A DNA stretch of 64,000 bases from Daucus carota subsp. sativus (taxonomy: Eukaryota > Streptophyta > Magnoliopsida > Apiales > Apiaceae), in NCBI RefSeq assembly GCF_001625215.2, contig NC_030387.2, positions 1,054,001-1,118,000 of the forward strand. Direction: 5' to 3'. The notes under the pieces are model-generated. The model did no database searches. It was not told the DNA's origin and worked only from the letters and a program-made list of their open reading frames with translations. Below, piece by piece: positions 10,470 through 23,403 of the stretch. The position numbers and the translations under genes are program-made. Every line of letters begins with the position of its first letter. Positions within the stretch are counted from its first letter, which is position 1.

Positions 10470-10846
10470 ATCATTAATGTCCTAAATACCCCGATCCAGA
10501 AAAATGGCCTCTAAATATCATTTAGTAGCACTATATCGTCTAGCGTTTTGGTTATTTATCAAAAACCCAAAACGCTAGACGATACATCGTGTAGAGTCTA
10601 ATTAGGTTAACTACAATTAGAACGCTACATCATGTAGCGTCTAAATAGGTTAACCTAACAGACGCTACACGGTGTAGCGTTTTGCTAGCGTTTTGCTGAG
10701 GTTAATAAAGCTAAACGCTACACAATCTAGCGTTTTCATCCCAAAATATCGTTTTCATCCTAAAATTGAAAATGCTAGATTATCAGCGTAACTGGTATTT
10801 GAGGTCATTTTTTCCAACTTTGTTATTTTATACATTACTCCAATAA
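10470..10846. mobile_element. TIR element of the CTAGCGTT family, copy B
   Basis: Left CCAGAAAAATGGCCTCTAAA is mirrored by GGTATTTGAGGTCATTTTTT near 10795-10815. The interior repeats palindromic CTAGCGTTTT / AAAACGCTAG and ACGCTACA.GTGTAGCGT motifs. Same family as copy A. Non-coding; about 100 bp further begins the leader region of the PTI1-like kinase gene. Confidence 0.55.
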
Positions 10847-11940
10847 TATTTGAGATTTGAAACCTTTTTTTTTCTCAAAAAGAATCACGTGGTTTTGCAA
10901 AGATAAACAAACACAAAACAGACCCATGTTGAAAAAGAACCAAGTCAAAAGAGAAGGAGAGCTCACCAAAACTCATCTACTGTTTCTTGAGTCTTGACTA
11001 CTGGAACTAGTTTATTTATTACCCCCCTCCTTCCTCATCTCCATTTGCATGTTCCTTCTTTACCCTACGCGTCTTTCTAAACTTATATAGACACAGATAC
11101 TTACACATTCGACTACCTCATCCATTATTCACTTCATTTATTATTATTTAAGTTTCAAGAAACTGTTTGATTGATAAACTGCAAAAACCCATGTGAGTTT
11201 CTTGCCTTTTGGCTGGGTTTCTTTATGTTTTTATTGTGGTTTTAATGGTTTGATCTTCAATTCTTGCTATTTGGGTTTGGGGTTTTGTTAGATTGTTATG
11301 TAATGGTTAATCTTTGTTTAATCTCACTGTTTTTGTCAGAAAGAAGTGATTTTTAGGTTAAAGATTGGATTTTGATTGTGATGGAATGTTCTTATGATGT
11401 TGAGGTGTTGTTTTCATTTGGGTTTTGGGAGATTTTTATGTTGATGGGTTGCAATTTGGATTGTGTTTTGTTGAATTGTGGATTGATCTGGAGATATTGA
11501 GAAGTGGATCAGAAGGGTTCTTGGATTTGTTTGATTGGTGATGTATTAGCATTAACCAGATGTTATGTCATATATAATTCCGTTGTATCTGGTTGAATTT
11601 ACTTGAATTTTATGGCTTTTGTTGTTTAACTAGAAAAGACTTTGTTTTTGTTGACTCAGTTCTTATAACTACCCATTAATCTTGATGTTCTAGTATCCTG
11701 ATGATGAGGAACATTAAATGTGTCACAGGAAGGTGTAGTAGCTCAGGCTCCGCCCTGGGATGAAATGGTCCGTATAAGCTTGTTTGCTGTAACTTTGTCC
11801 GGTGAATATGAATGCTTAGGAAATATACGAAATGCAAATTTCTTATGTCAGGAACATAAATGTTTAATTTAGAGTAATACTAAATTCTAACTAATTGTCT
11901 TCTCAATGATCAGTATCCAGTTTTTATTCAAGGAAGAATC

Positions 11941-14900
11941 ATGAGTTGCTTTGGCTGTTGCTCAGAAGATAGTATGCAGAAGACTGCGGATAACGGACCT
12001 TATATGACGAATCACGCAGCAGGTTATTATTAAGGATGCCTCTGCTTACCTGGCTACTACCCTACTTAACTGTCCTGCCTCTTTATTGGACCAATTTTGG
12101 AGATGATAAATGTTCCCTTTTCTTTTTTTTGTCAACATATGAGAAATGCTTGTTAGTTTTTACTATAAATTAATTGCACTTTATTTTTTAAAGTTCATGT
12201 CGTTTACTGCTGTATATATGTTTTACGGGAGACATTTATGTATTTTATCTATTAGCTGGGGTTTCGGTTATGCTGTTTTTTTGGCTTTAATGTAAAATAG
12301 TATCATGTGGAAAGACCAATTGGTATCATATTTTAGCTTGCTATCATTGCTTTTTATATAAAATATATGACTAGTTATCGGGTCTTATATGTAATTAATT
12401 TGTAGGTAACAATGGAGCTTATCGTGCCAGAGAGACAGTACCAAAAGACACACAGACTATTGCCGTTCAACCTATAAATGTCTCTGCACTCCAAGTGGAT
12501 GAATTGAAAGATATTACAGATAATTTTGGTACAAAGGCTTTAATTGGCGAGGGATCTTATGGAAGAGTGTATCATGGCATACTGAAAACTGGGCAGGCTG
12601 CAGCAATAAAGAAATTAGACTCTAGTAAGCAACCAGACCATGAGTTTTTGGCACAGGTTTGCAACAATTTCAGATGCTTTCTGTTTTATGTTCACTCGTC
12701 AAAAACAATTAGCATCTGATTGTCTGTTTTCTCCATTTTAGGTTTCTATGGTATCAAGGCTGAAACATGATAATGTTGTTGAGCTACTTGGTTATTGTGT
12801 GGATGGTGGTCTTCGTGTCCTTGCCTATGAGTATGCTTCAAATGGATCCCTTCATGATATTCTTCATGGTAAGCTGTTACCAGGTCTTCAATTTGAATCA
12901 TTGAAGTTTGATCTTATCCTACCAACTGTTATAGGGCTTTAATTCAATTCAAGCTAGCCGAGTTTCGAGCCGAGCCTAATTCGAGCCAAATTTAATCGAG
13001 TCGAGCTGAGCCGGCTCGTTTATCTAATTGGGCATAAACCTCTGCCCGAACTCGACTCGTTTACTCGAGCCGGCTTGTTTAGCTAAACGAGCCGGTTTTA
13101 ACGAGTCGAGCGAGCCAACTCGTACAATTTTTCACTTAATCAAGCCTAAACCTCTACCCGAACTCGGCTCGTTTAATTTCGAGTCGAACCTTTGTCCGAA
13201 TTCGGCTCGTTTAATGAGTCGAGCCGAGCCCAGTTAAACGAGTTCGAGCCAGGCGAGCTCGCAAGGCGCCCGACTCGAATTACAGCTCTAAGCTGTTACT
13301 TATACGAGATGTAATAATATCCAGGGTGGGGTGAGGGTAGGGGTTCTTTCAAAAAAGCGGGCCAGAGAAGAACATATAATTTTGTTTTTATAAATGATAC
13401 TCCCTCCGTCCCACAATACATGTCTCTTTTGGAAAATTTTTTTGTCCCACAATACATGTCTACTTTTAGTTTCCAATGCAAATATATTGCAAATATTTTA
13501 AAATTACCCTTCTTGAAAGTTGTATAACAATTAATGGAGGTTGAATAAGAGTCTACATTCATGCATTTATTAGGGGTAGAGGTGAGAAAATTTTATCTAA
13601 TCAATGCTTTCTTAATATGCGTAATTTTTTCAAAAGAGACATGTATTGTGGGACGGAGGGAGTATTGTTAACTAGTCAAACTTTTCATCTTATCTATATT
13701 ACTAAAGGAACTTGTCAAGGATTTCCATGACAGATGGATGTCACCACCATGTTTACACGAGAGATGCTTTTATTGCTGGTGTGCATCACATCAAATTTGT
13801 CACTAAAGGTGAAAACACAGACATCACATGACAGATTATTAAGAAAAAGAAACAGAGAAGATATGTAAAACCTAAAAGCATTGTGAAGATTTCATGAACT
13901 AGCATTTAGTAGAGCCTCCATATAAATTGCTTCCTTATAAGTTAAATGAGTCTCTTGCTTTTAATCTTGAAAAACTCCGAAAATAAATTGTCTAACACTT
14001 ACCTCTGCAACATATAGGCAAACAGTACAATAGCAGCACTTGAACTAAATGCTACCCATATTTTTTTTGGCCAATTACATGTCTTTAGTAGTAAGAATGT
14101 TCTGGTTTCTGTTATTATTTTGAAATCTTATATATCTATCTGATCATCAGGAAGAAAGGGTGTCAAGGGTGCTCAGCCAGGTCCAGTTTTGTCATGGTCC
14201 CAAAGAGTTAAAATTGCTGTTGGGGCAGCAAAGGGACTTGAATATTTACATGAAAAGGCACAACCTCACATTATTCACCGAGACATTAAGTCCAGCAATG
14301 TTTTACTTTTTGATGATGATGTGGCTAAGGTTGCAGACTTTGATCTGTCAAATCAAGCACCTGACATGGCAGCACGTCTTCACTCCACTCGTGTTCTAGG
14401 AACTTTTGGTTATCATGCTCCTGAGTAAGCTCTGCCTTCTTGTTTAACATATATCATATATTTCTTTCGTTTCTTTCTTTTGTTTTCCTTTTTTACCATA
14501 ATTCTTTTTAATCATGAATACTAAATTTTATGTCTAATTATCAAGCATAAAGCTATCCTTTATCCATATTTTAGCAACCAGTATAAATTTAGCATTTGTA
14601 GTCTTTCATATTTAAATGGCTGATCATCAGTATTGTAGACTTGATCACCTAGGCCTTGTGACATTTTAAGCGAATAATAAATTAACAGGACCAAGTAGAA
14701 CAATTAATGGACAGTGTCATGCAATTTCAACATGGACTGAAAACTACAGCTCATTAACATAGTACCTTCATAGGAAAGCGTTACTATAAATTAGTGTAGG
14801 GAACTACATCGTCAAATATCTATAATGCACGGCAAATATAAAAAATAAATTACATGCTGTACTTTTATAATCAGTATTTGGTCAAAAGTAGCTATGCTTA

Positions 14901-16576
14901 GAACGTGGAAGTGTATATGTAATTTGTTGCTGACTCGGCGAGGTCATGTCAGCTAAATTACCGGCTTGCTTTCTCAGCCTATTTGCATCATATATGTGAT
15001 AACCTAGAAAGCGGGGATACTTCATCTGGGTGAAGAACTGCGTAGGGGATACTTGGGGGTGCGGCGGGATACGCACGGGATACGCCACGTGGCGTATCGG
15101 TGGAGGCAGTGACGGGGATACGCGGGGGTGCGGGGATGGGGGTGCGGGAGTGGCACAAATCGTAATTTTTTACAACTTTTTTTTTAAAAAAAAAACTTAA
15201 AATTAGTTGGTCAAAATCATGGAAGCCATGATTATGCTCGATTGAATCACTTCAATTGCAATAGTTATTTATGTATTTTAATTGTCAAGACTTAAGGATG
15301 ATTAATTTAGTTATTCCACTATTTTGTTCTACTTAAATGCATCTTATGAATTATTTATATATATTTAATATTTGCTGTATCCCCCCGCACCCGTATCCCC
15401 ATATTTTGGAATTTGATGAATTCTCGTATCCACGTACCGCGCACCCCCACACCCGCACTCATGCTTCCTAGGTGATAACGGAAAATTAACTGAAGATGTT
15501 AGATGGCAACTGAGATTATAGAATAGGTGGCAACTAAAATATTGTGCTTACCCCATATCTCTGGATAAGGCTATTTGGCTTCTGGGGGGCTCTTTCAGAC
15601 TCTGAGCTTTTCCCCGTATCTTATCTGCATATGCATATTATTTCAAAGTTTAACTACAAACTGTAGATTGCTCTGAGTTGTTAGTCTTGTGCTTCCTGTG
15701 GCAGATATGCAATGACTGGACAGCTGAGCTCAAAGAGTGATGTATACAGCTTTGGTGTGGTCTTATTGGAACTCTTGACTGGGCGTAAACCTGTAGATCA
15801 TACACTACCACGAGGACAGCAGAGTCTAGTGACATGGGTACTCATCTTGGCTCTTTTCTGAAGGGTGCTTGATAATTGATATTTTTATATATGTTAGAAT
15901 CATATTTTTTAGTTTCTACATATTTCCTATCTGAGCTGACTTTGAAGTTTTGTCTTTTGTTAGGCGACTCCAAGACTCAGCGAAGACAAGGTTAAGCAGT
16001 GTGTTGATACTCGACTAAATGGAGAATACCCACCCAAGGCAGTTGCTAAGGTAGTCTATATAACATTTTGAAATCAAAAAAAGTAAAGCTTATTTGTGCT
16101 TCCAATTTCAACACCCCCAGTCCCCCACACCTTTAAAGAATGTCTATCCTATAAATTTGGGCACATGGCTCTGTGGCTCAGCCACATGTTATAATTATTT
16201 TAGACAAAAATATCTGACATCCATCGGAGAATAATGGGATAAAGTACAGGTTTCCTGATGAATATAGAAAGTTGACTATGTTCTATGAAATGCTTCCCAA
16301 ATAGTCATTACATAATTTACGTAATATTGTTCATTCTTTTTTAATATTGGTGGGTTTTGCTCTTGAACTGATAAAAATGCCATTATTAGTATATATATGA
16401 ATGGCTAAAATAAAACTTCTCATCATGACTTCCCTTGCTGCAAACAGATGGCTGCAGTTGCTGCCTTGTGCGTACAATATGAAGCTGATTTCCGGCCAAA
16501 CATGAGTATTGTTGTGAAGGCTCTTCAACCATTATTAAATACTCGATCCGGGCCTCCCAGTGAATCACATCACTAG
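11941..16576 (+). CDS. PTI1-like receptor-like cytoplasmic protein kinase
   Basis: Seven coding exons: 11941-12022, 12406-12656, 12742-12868, 14151-14424, 15705-15837, 15964-16050 and 16448-16576. They join to a 360-residue protein, the usual length for PTI1-like kinases. The N-terminus MSCFGCC has clustered cysteines, a likely S-acylation site for membrane attachment. Kinase motifs are present: glycine loop GEGSYGRV, lysine in [13 protein letters not shown], and the family-typical DFD in place of DFG (VADFDLSNQ), then the activation segment and YHAPEYAM. Tomato PTI1 acts below Pto and OXI1 in defence and oxidative signalling; a similar role here is inference. The leader is split: an upstream exon near 11000-11190 and a long leader intron are likely. 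Introns 3 and 4 carry three transposable elements, yet the splice sites are intact. Confidence 0.95.
12932..13290. mobile_element. hAT-type GAGCTCG-rich element in intron 3 of the PTI1-like gene
   Basis: Ends TAGGGCTTTAATTC / GAATTACAGCTCTA are inverted. Flanks AACTGTTA and AGCTGTTA match at 7 of 8 bases as an aged target duplication. The interior is GAGCCGAGC / CGGCTCGTTT palindromic sequence, same family as 9273-9681. Confidence 0.7.
13400..13662. mobile_element. Stowaway MITE in intron 3 of the PTI1-like gene
   Basis: Classic CTCCCTCCGTCCCACAATAC end and its inverse GTATTGTGGGACGGAGGGAG, flanked by TA on both sides. Tc1/mariner-type non-autonomous element; the arms also repeat CAATACATGTCTCTTTT. 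Confidence 0.95.
15004..15471. mobile_element. hAT-type element with 8-bp TSD in intron 4 of the PTI1-like gene
   Basis: Ends CTAGAAAGC / GCTTCCTAG lie between perfect 8-bp duplications GTGATAAC (14996-15003 and 15472-15479). The subterminal parts are rich in GGGGATAC and GGGGGTGCGGG (left) and their inverse (right). No coding sequence. Confidence 0.85.
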
Positions 16577-17251
16577 TAAATCCATCCCTGTACTGACTAT
16601 GTCCTGCATCTTCACTTGGGCTTGTTCGTGTATTGGGGTACTTCTTCGGTACCCCTCTATGATGAGAAAATACTATATTTGTTTTATTCTTTTCGGTGCA
16701 ATGCACAGAACCAATATACATGTGAACTAAGAGCGGTAATGCTGTTATATTCTTTCTTCTTCTTTTCCTAGAATTAAATAATTCTTTGCTATGGAATATT
16801 CAAATGGAATTGTATGGTACAACACACATTATTAGCCAAATGTATATTTTTATCTTTACAATAGAAAGAGTATAATTAGTTGGGTTGTGTACTTGGGTTT
16901 TTCCTGACTTTAAATGTTTGTATTCCACAGTGATCAGATCTTACAGTTAGGAGTGGTATGTAGTTGATTTTTTAAAGATTCTGCAAGGCAAATTGGAGAA
17001 ATTTAACCAGAGGCCGATGTGTTAATTGGCACAATGATTGGCATAATTACAATATGCAATATAAATTGAAATGATGACAGTGATTCAGGTGAGAAAGTTC
17101 TGAACTTTTCAAGAAATGAGAAAGTTCTGCAATTTTTAAAAAATACAAAATAACTGTTTCATTTCTAATATAATATTACTTTTGCAAATATCCACATTTT
17201 TAATATTATATTGTTAGTGTTTTAAACAAAACATATTAAGAAATAAGAATA
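16577..17251. other. 3' region of the PTI1-like gene and AT-rich spacer
   Basis: After the stop codon at 16574 the sequence is transcript-trailer-like and then AT-rich. No gene, RNA or clear repeat border is visible before the Stowaway cluster. Confidence 0.5.
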
Positions 17252-18030
17252 CTCCCTCTGTCCCATTCATTTGTATTTCTTTTTTAGGATGTCCCACCAA
17301 TTGTATACATTCCATTTGTATTTCTTTTTTAGGATGTCCCACCAATTGTATACATTCCAAAAGCGGTAAACTCTTACTCCCTCCACCAATTGTATATATT
17401 CCAAAAGCGGTAAACTCTTACTCCCTCCGTCCCGATCATTTATATTTTATATACATTTGGGATGGACACGGAGACCAAGAAAAAATGTAAAAAATGAGTA
17501 AAGTTAGAATTGTTGTGTGTAAAGTGGTGGGACTCATTTATATAAGGGTCATGTTCCAGAGAGAACCATTAGAGAGAGAACCATAGAACCCTTACCTTAT
17601 TAGGCAAGGGTTCTGCAGCAGAACTTAAGTATTAGTTGGGATCTGCAGCAGAACTTCACAAAAAAAATGTCAATATCTATGGATTATATTTTTAAATTAT
17701 TTTTGAACACACACAACGAGGAAAAAACATGAAAAAAACATGTATTTAGATTTAGATCCTAAAAATCTATTTAAAATTTAGGGTTCTGCAGCAGAACCCT
17801 AGTGGTTCTATGGTTCTATTTTAAGGAGTGGTTCTCTCTTGAGCGCGACCCTTTATATTTAATGATAGATTTGAGATAGTGTTTATATTATTATAAAATG
17901 GAGATAGTGAAAGAAAGCAGTGGGTGTAACAGTGTTTTATATTATTAAAAATTACTATTTTTGGAATGTATAGAAATGATGGGACATCTCAAAACGGAAA
18001 CTGTATAGAAATGAATGGGACAAAGGGTGT
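17252..18030. mobile_element. Stowaway-like element X, interleaved with element Y
   Basis: The left end CTCCCTCTGTCCCATTCATT is inverted at the right end (AGAAATGAATGGGACAAAGG, to about 18030). The left arm contains two successive tandem duplications of about 45 and 43 bp (17268-17357 and about 17340-17425). The left end of a second element (Y) starts inside it. Confidence 0.65.
17545..17853. mobile_element. TA-embedded TIR element 5 (about 309 bp)
   Basis: Ends AGGGTCATGTTCCAGAGAGA and (reversed) AAGGGTCGCGCTCAAGAGAG form a TIR flanked by TATA on both sides. It carries three copies of a CTGCAGCAGAAC palindrome. The GGGTCGCGCTC end is the same as that of the element at 36214-36378. Confidence 0.75.
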
Positions 18031-18034
18031 GTAA

Positions 18035-18428
18035 GAGCATCTCCAACCATTGGAAGCCTTTAGCTAAAAGGTGACGTGGCATACTATAAATAAAAAAATT
18101 TAGCCAATAGCTCAAAAAACTCATGCTCCAACCATACCGAGCTGTTATCTATAATTTTAGCCAACCTCCTATGGATGGCTAAATTTGTCGAACCTCTACA
18201 GGTCTGTAAGAAATTTGTAGGAAGATTGCACATAATTTATTACCATATTGAACTGATATATTCTATTTTAACAATCTAAAATATTAATAACATACCATTT
18301 TTAAATTATAGCCAACCAATATAGCCAATACCATTGAGCAAAATGTCTTACAGGTTCAGCAAATTTTACATAATGTCCTACAGGTCCCATTTAGCCAACG
18401 ATTATAGCCAACGCCGTTGGAGATGCTC
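18035..18428. mobile_element. PIF/Harbinger-type (Tourist-like) MITE
   Basis: Ends GAGCATCTCCAACC / ...CGTTGGAGATGCTC are inverted and flanked by TAA on both sides (18032-18034, 18429-18431). Such a 3-bp duplication and end sequence are typical of Harbinger-derived MITEs. 394 bp, non-coding. Confidence 0.85.
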
Positions 18429-18650
18429 TAATATAGAATATCATTACATCAACTACTTTCTTCCACTATCTTCTTTCTATAATAAATTAATAATATAAAC
18501 ACTATTCCACCTACTACTTTTCTACATTATCTCATATCTATTATTAAATATAAATGGTTCTCACCACTATGCTCAATTTTCATCTAACTTTACTCATTTT
18601 TTACGCTTTTTCTTGGTCTCCATGTCCCAACCAAATGTATACGGAGGGAG

Positions 18651-19091
18651 TAATATGTTATAAAAGTTTTATAATCAAGAATTAATTTATCTTAATAATC
18701 AAATGGTCAGACTTTACTAGAGGTCCAATCCAATATTTACATATCACAAATTTTCAAATTTTAATAACAAGTGACCCTTCTGTATTTCCTAGACAACAAA
18801 TCCAGAGTTTCAAACTTCACTGACAAAAAACAATGCTGTCATCCTTCCAATTTCCAAAGAGAAGCATCTTAACAGACTGCTAAAATTATAGTAGCTCAGC
18901 ACTATTAATATTATCTGACCTCTATACACACCAGCACTAGCAAAGTCTAATTATAGAATATATGATCCTATGCACAAAACAAATAAAATTCTACATACAA
19001 AAATAACTAAATGGCAGACTATCAAATGCTGGACCACTAGCCATTTGTATATTGTTGCACCTTATTGCATGTGTAGGAAAGCTTGTTTTGT
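18651..19091. other. AT-rich spacer downstream of the receptor-like kinase gene
   Basis: No coding frame or repeat border is seen. The part next to 19092 is the likely 3' UTR of the minus-strand kinase gene. Confidence 0.5.
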
Positions 19092-21955
19092 TCATCCCCT
19101 TTGGTTTTCTCTGCTTTCTGGACTCAAGTTAGGAACTTTGTACTTGTTTGTGCTAGAGTTTTCACTTCTGTATTCTGCCTCTGCATTCCTTTGACGTCGT
19201 CGACTCTGAAAGTTAATCAAACAACAAATTTATCTTATTCTTGCATGATCCGTATAAGTTTCTAAGCAATATGGACCTTTTAAGTAGTTGGTTCTTGAGT
19301 TGTAGGAAAATATTTATCTTACCTCACGTGGCAGTGGATAATCGTCTGACTCCAGCATACGGACAACTTCACTCATAGATGGTCTTTTTTCAGAATCTGG
19401 ATCAACACATCTCAAGGCAGCCAGTAAGGCTCGTTTAAGTGCAGTTCTGGATGGTTTAGTCTCCATAGTCGGATCTGCTACTTCTTCTGATCGTCTATTA
19501 GCAACCATTAGTTTGAGCCAGTCAACCATATTCACCTGCAGGAAGGATGATGATATTACAAAATGAATGTACAAGAGTCAAGAGTCATTTGTTCAAGCCT
19601 AATAAATAATATTTCCTACAATCTAGTACTATCTTCATTTCTTTTGGACTGAATCAAATAATAATTCATGTCATGAAATTGCTGTCGCAATGTGTTTATA
19701 AAATAAAATGAAAAAAAATCACAATCTGGCACCTATGTTACCCGGACTTGGCTGAAAGTGTCCAAACTGGATACGTGTCCGAGTGTCGGACTCAGCAATA
19801 TTTTGAAAATTTTAACTGATTTTGGCCTAAAATAAGTGTCTGAGTGTTCATACCCATGTCCGAGTGTCGAGTGTCCGACACGGGTACTCGAGGCAAAATG
19901 AAGAGTCCGGGTAACGTAGTCTGGCACATTGTTCTATTACATCAGCATAATATATGCAACTAGCATAACTACTTCCTACTGAACAACTAATTTCCCCCAT
20001 GATCTTCACATCCTAACTAATGTGCTAACAATGTACAATTTTATGGTCCTTCATCGTGCATTTTATATAAACGGAACGAGTTAAGGAGTGTAGAATACCT
20101 CATCTGCTGGACGGTCATGATCCACCGGATCTCTTCCAGTAATTGCTTCCAAAAGCACAACCCCAAAACTGTAAACGTCACTCTTCTCATTAAGAAGGCC
20201 GCTATTTGCATATTCTGGTGCTACATATCTGTAGTTACCAGTACAAGACATCAGAGAAGTGGGCTGGTAAATGTAGTAAGAAAAGAAAGAGAATCAAACA
20301 GTAGAACATTTACAAATAAGTTTCATTAGTTACGCTCACCCATAAGTACCCATAACTCTGGTTGTAATGTGACTCTCTCCAGCACCCAACAACTTTGCCA
20401 GACCAAAATCAGATATTTTAGGATTGAAGTCATCATCTAGTAGTATATTGCCAGACTTGATGTCTCGATGCACAATTTTTGGTTCAATAGCCTCATGCAA
20501 GTACGCAAGCCTGCATTTAGTACATCAAGTTAAAGTAAGAGAAGCTAAAAGTTCCGTATTTTTTTAGATGTTATGTAATCTATATATGAACTTACGCCCT
20601 GGCAGTCCCCTGGACAACTTTCATGCGAGCCTCCCAAGTAAGATATCCTTGGTGACTCATAGCTCCATGAAGCCACTGGTCCAGATTTCCATTGCTGACA
20701 TACTCATAGACCAACATCCTGAATTTAACCAAATATAGTTTTAAAAAACAGGCAAGTTTTTTAGTACGCCTTATAGGAATCCAGGCTTATTCTTATAGAA
20801 ATTTCCTTCTAAAAGGATGCTACTGCATGAACAAGACATATCGATGTATTCATCCCATGGCGTTGCAGTGGAAACAAACTAAAATTGATGTTAATAATTA
20901 GAAGAAAAACCATACTTAAATTTCCTCTCAATATCTCTCTCAATTCAAAATTCCAGAATTTGAAGTATCAACTAAATTTTAAATAGATAATTAGTTAATA
21001 AGAAATTCAGAGCATCACAATACTCCTTTGATGGGCTTGTTTTTCTTTTAATCCATAATAGATGGGTATTGGAAGTATAAAATAGATGCAAAGAGCTTAA
21101 CGTATCGTACCTTTGGGTGCCCTCGATGCAGTACCCCAGAAGCCTAACCAAGTTTTTATGGCGGACATTGCCAATGGCCTCGACTTCCACCTTGAAATCC
21201 TTTTCTGCTTGTCCTCTATAACCAAAATATTTTCAGAAAACTACATTAGCTTAATATATAAAAAATATAGTACTGAGACCAGCAGAATCAATTGCAGTTT
21301 TTTGTACTTACTGATTATTGAAGAGTTTTTTGACAGCTACTGAAGATCCATTAGCCAGTTGTCCACGATAAACTACTCCATATCCACCTTCACCTATAAC
21401 ATTATCCTTGGAAAATCTATTTGTTGCTACTTGTAGATCCCTCAATGTAAACCAGTGACCCCAACTAAGTTGAGAGAAGTCAGACAGACCGGATAGAGGG
21501 GAGGAACCAGTTAAAGGATGCGAAGAAGGCTTGTACGCATTTTTTTTACCACTATTCCCTTTTTCTCCTGATCCGGAACCAAACCAACCCTTCTCTAAAT
21601 TTTTAAGAGAACCAGATTGACTGCTTTTATCAGCATTCTCCGTCTGGTGCAGATGCATTAAAAGTTTATCAGGATCTTTGCCACTGTAATTGTCCTTTGA
21701 TATACTTGAATTCGTGTCATAGACATCAAAGCTATTTGCTGAATTCTGATCTATCTTTATCTCTTTTATTTCACTTGATACAATTTGGTCTTGACTAATT
21801 GGAAGTTTTCCAGTATCCCTGTTAGACTTTTTCCTCGAAATACAAATTGGAAGCACCAAGAGTAAAATAGGCACAAGCACAAAGATCAGAACTAAAGCCC
21901 ACACTGGAATATGTAAAATCGGAGTTTCTTTCGTCAGATCATCTACCAGCCCCAT
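19092..21955 (-). CDS. Receptor-like Ser/Thr kinase without ectodomain (GPK1 / At5g18500 group)
   Basis: Seven coding exons on the minus strand: 21955-21312, 21215-21111, 20718-20596, 20510-20340, 20228-20099, 19535-19323 and 19205-19092. They join to 499 residues. The ATG at 21953 is followed by a short N-terminus, one membrane segment near residues 18-40 ([20 protein letters not shown]), a serine-rich linker, then the kinase domain: [36 protein letters not shown]. The last exon was placed from the GAG|GTAAG donor and adds an Arg-rich tail ([16 protein letters not shown]). No extracellular ligand-binding domain exists, as is normal for this kinase group. Intron 5 contains a hAT MITE. The ligand and substrate are unknown. 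Confidence 0.93.
19733..19919. mobile_element. hAT-type MITE with 8-bp TSD in the kinase gene
   Basis: Ends CTATGTTACCCGG / CCGGGTAACGTAG are inverted and flanked by the perfect duplication TCTGGCAC (19725-19732 and 19920-19927). The interior repeats GTGTCCGAGTGTC. 187 bp. Confidence 0.9.
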
Positions 21956-21976
21956 TTCAATCTAAAATGAGGTACC

Positions 21977-22850
21977 TACAAGGTGTCCAGGATCATCAAT
22001 ATATATAGTTGTTATCAAACTTTTTACAACTAATGACAGGATGCAAAGATGTGACTTGCAGAAGACAAATTCACCATTTTACTGCCTCTTATACTTTAGG
22101 GAGAGGGTGATCATGAACATGTTGTACTGTATACTATAGTTCCTAATGATTTACATGAGACAACTCCTAATGTAAACTTTTACTAATTTCCTTTCAATTA
22201 AAAATTGGACTAAACATTTTAATAGTATAAAGGAAAAGCAGAAATATTTGGAAAGAGAGGAAAAGCATGTAAATTTTGATGCTCACACTTGTATAACTTC
22301 AGAACTAGAAATTTGCAAAGATCAGACAATAATAGAAACCCAGAACAATCAATGAGCCAGGTTTTCTACTTCAACAATATAATTCAGAATTTAGAAACAA
22401 TAAAGATTTCTCATGCAGTGGATAAAAATGATACATTCTTGAATGCAAACTGATAATATGCACACATGCATTATAGATTTATATCAGGAAATCCTGAATG
22501 CATTGAGTTCATAATCAAGAAATTCATCATTTTTACCTGAACTTAATAAGATTTAAATTTCAGCCTTCCCACACTGAAGAAATAATACCAAACACTTGGA
22601 CCCCAGATCTCTTGTACAAAAATTTCTCTGACTCAACCAAGCAATCAATTCCATCATCAAAAGAATTGAACCCAGGTATGCATTACAAACTTTAAGGAAC
22701 TACCCAAGTGAGAATTCAATCAAGAACCTCCAAAGATTGAGTCTTTATGCAAAGAATTGGCCAATCAAGTACTCAAAATTGAAGGGAATTGTAAGGAACA
22801 CACAACAAAGCACATGGAATTCTGAGAATTGTTGTGGTAGTGGTGGGGAT
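21977..22850 (-). other. Leader exon and leader intron of the receptor-like kinase gene
   Basis: On the minus strand a 5' UTR exon appears to end with AAGTTCAG|GTAAAAATG near 22538, and the next exon begins after TTGTAG near 21977. This gives a leader intron of about 560 bp upstream of the ATG. The transcription start is not determinable. Confidence 0.5.
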
Positions 22851-23139
22851 AAATATGAAAGCATGGACTTCTAAGTGGTAGGTAATGCCTTACAGATACA
22901 TATAGTAGTAAAACATAAGCATGAGAATTTCCCTGAAAAATAAGTATAAAAGAGAATCAAACTTTATGAATTTCAAAAATTGACACTTGAATTGAAGGTG
23001 ACTATCAATAATTTATATACATATATAATCCCAAGATAAAAACACAACTTTTTTGGTTTTGTGGGTTATTTTGAAGACAAACAATTAATAGTCAAACTTC
23101 AACATCATAATAAGAATAATAATTATACTTACTAGAATA
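22851..23139. other. Upstream region of the receptor-like kinase gene
   Basis: AT-rich sequence in the promoter position of the minus-strand kinase. I see no certain core element and no other feature. Confidence 0.4.
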
Positions 23140-23403
23140 CTCCTTCCGTCCCCTTTTACTTGTCCCTTTTGAAAAAATAACGCATCTTAAGAAAATGTTA
23201 GTTGGATATCTTGTTTTCATACATATCCCTAATAAATGTAATGAATTAAATAGAGTTGTGTATATATATATATGCTAGTGAAACATTGGAAGTTGTTACT
23301 TTTTGAAAAAACATATAAAAAGTTGCTTTGAAAAGAGAAGTGGACAAGTAATCTGGGACAAATTTTTTTTCCAAAGTGGACATGTAAAAGGGGACGGAGA
23401 GAG
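23140..23403. mobile_element. Stowaway MITE
   Basis: Ends CTCCTTCCGTCCCCTTTTAC and GTAAAAGGGGACGGAGAGAG, TA on both sides. It also contains a short (TA)n run. Confidence 0.92.

Larger units (their letters stand above)
17421..18650. mobile_element. Stowaway element Y, interrupted by other elements
   Basis: Left end CTCCCTCCGTCCCGATCATT; the right end at 18600-18650 is the inverse of the outer arm (ACATTTGG...GAGACCAAGAAAAA), ending ACGGAGGGAG before TA. Between the arms lie a TA-embedded TIR element, the right end of element X and a Harbinger MITE. Confidence 0.65.

Noticed and set aside
19314..19322. Stop codon directly after the PREVR end of the kinase
   Set aside because: GAG|GTAAG is a good donor, and the exon at 19205-19092 continues in phase with an Arg-rich tail.
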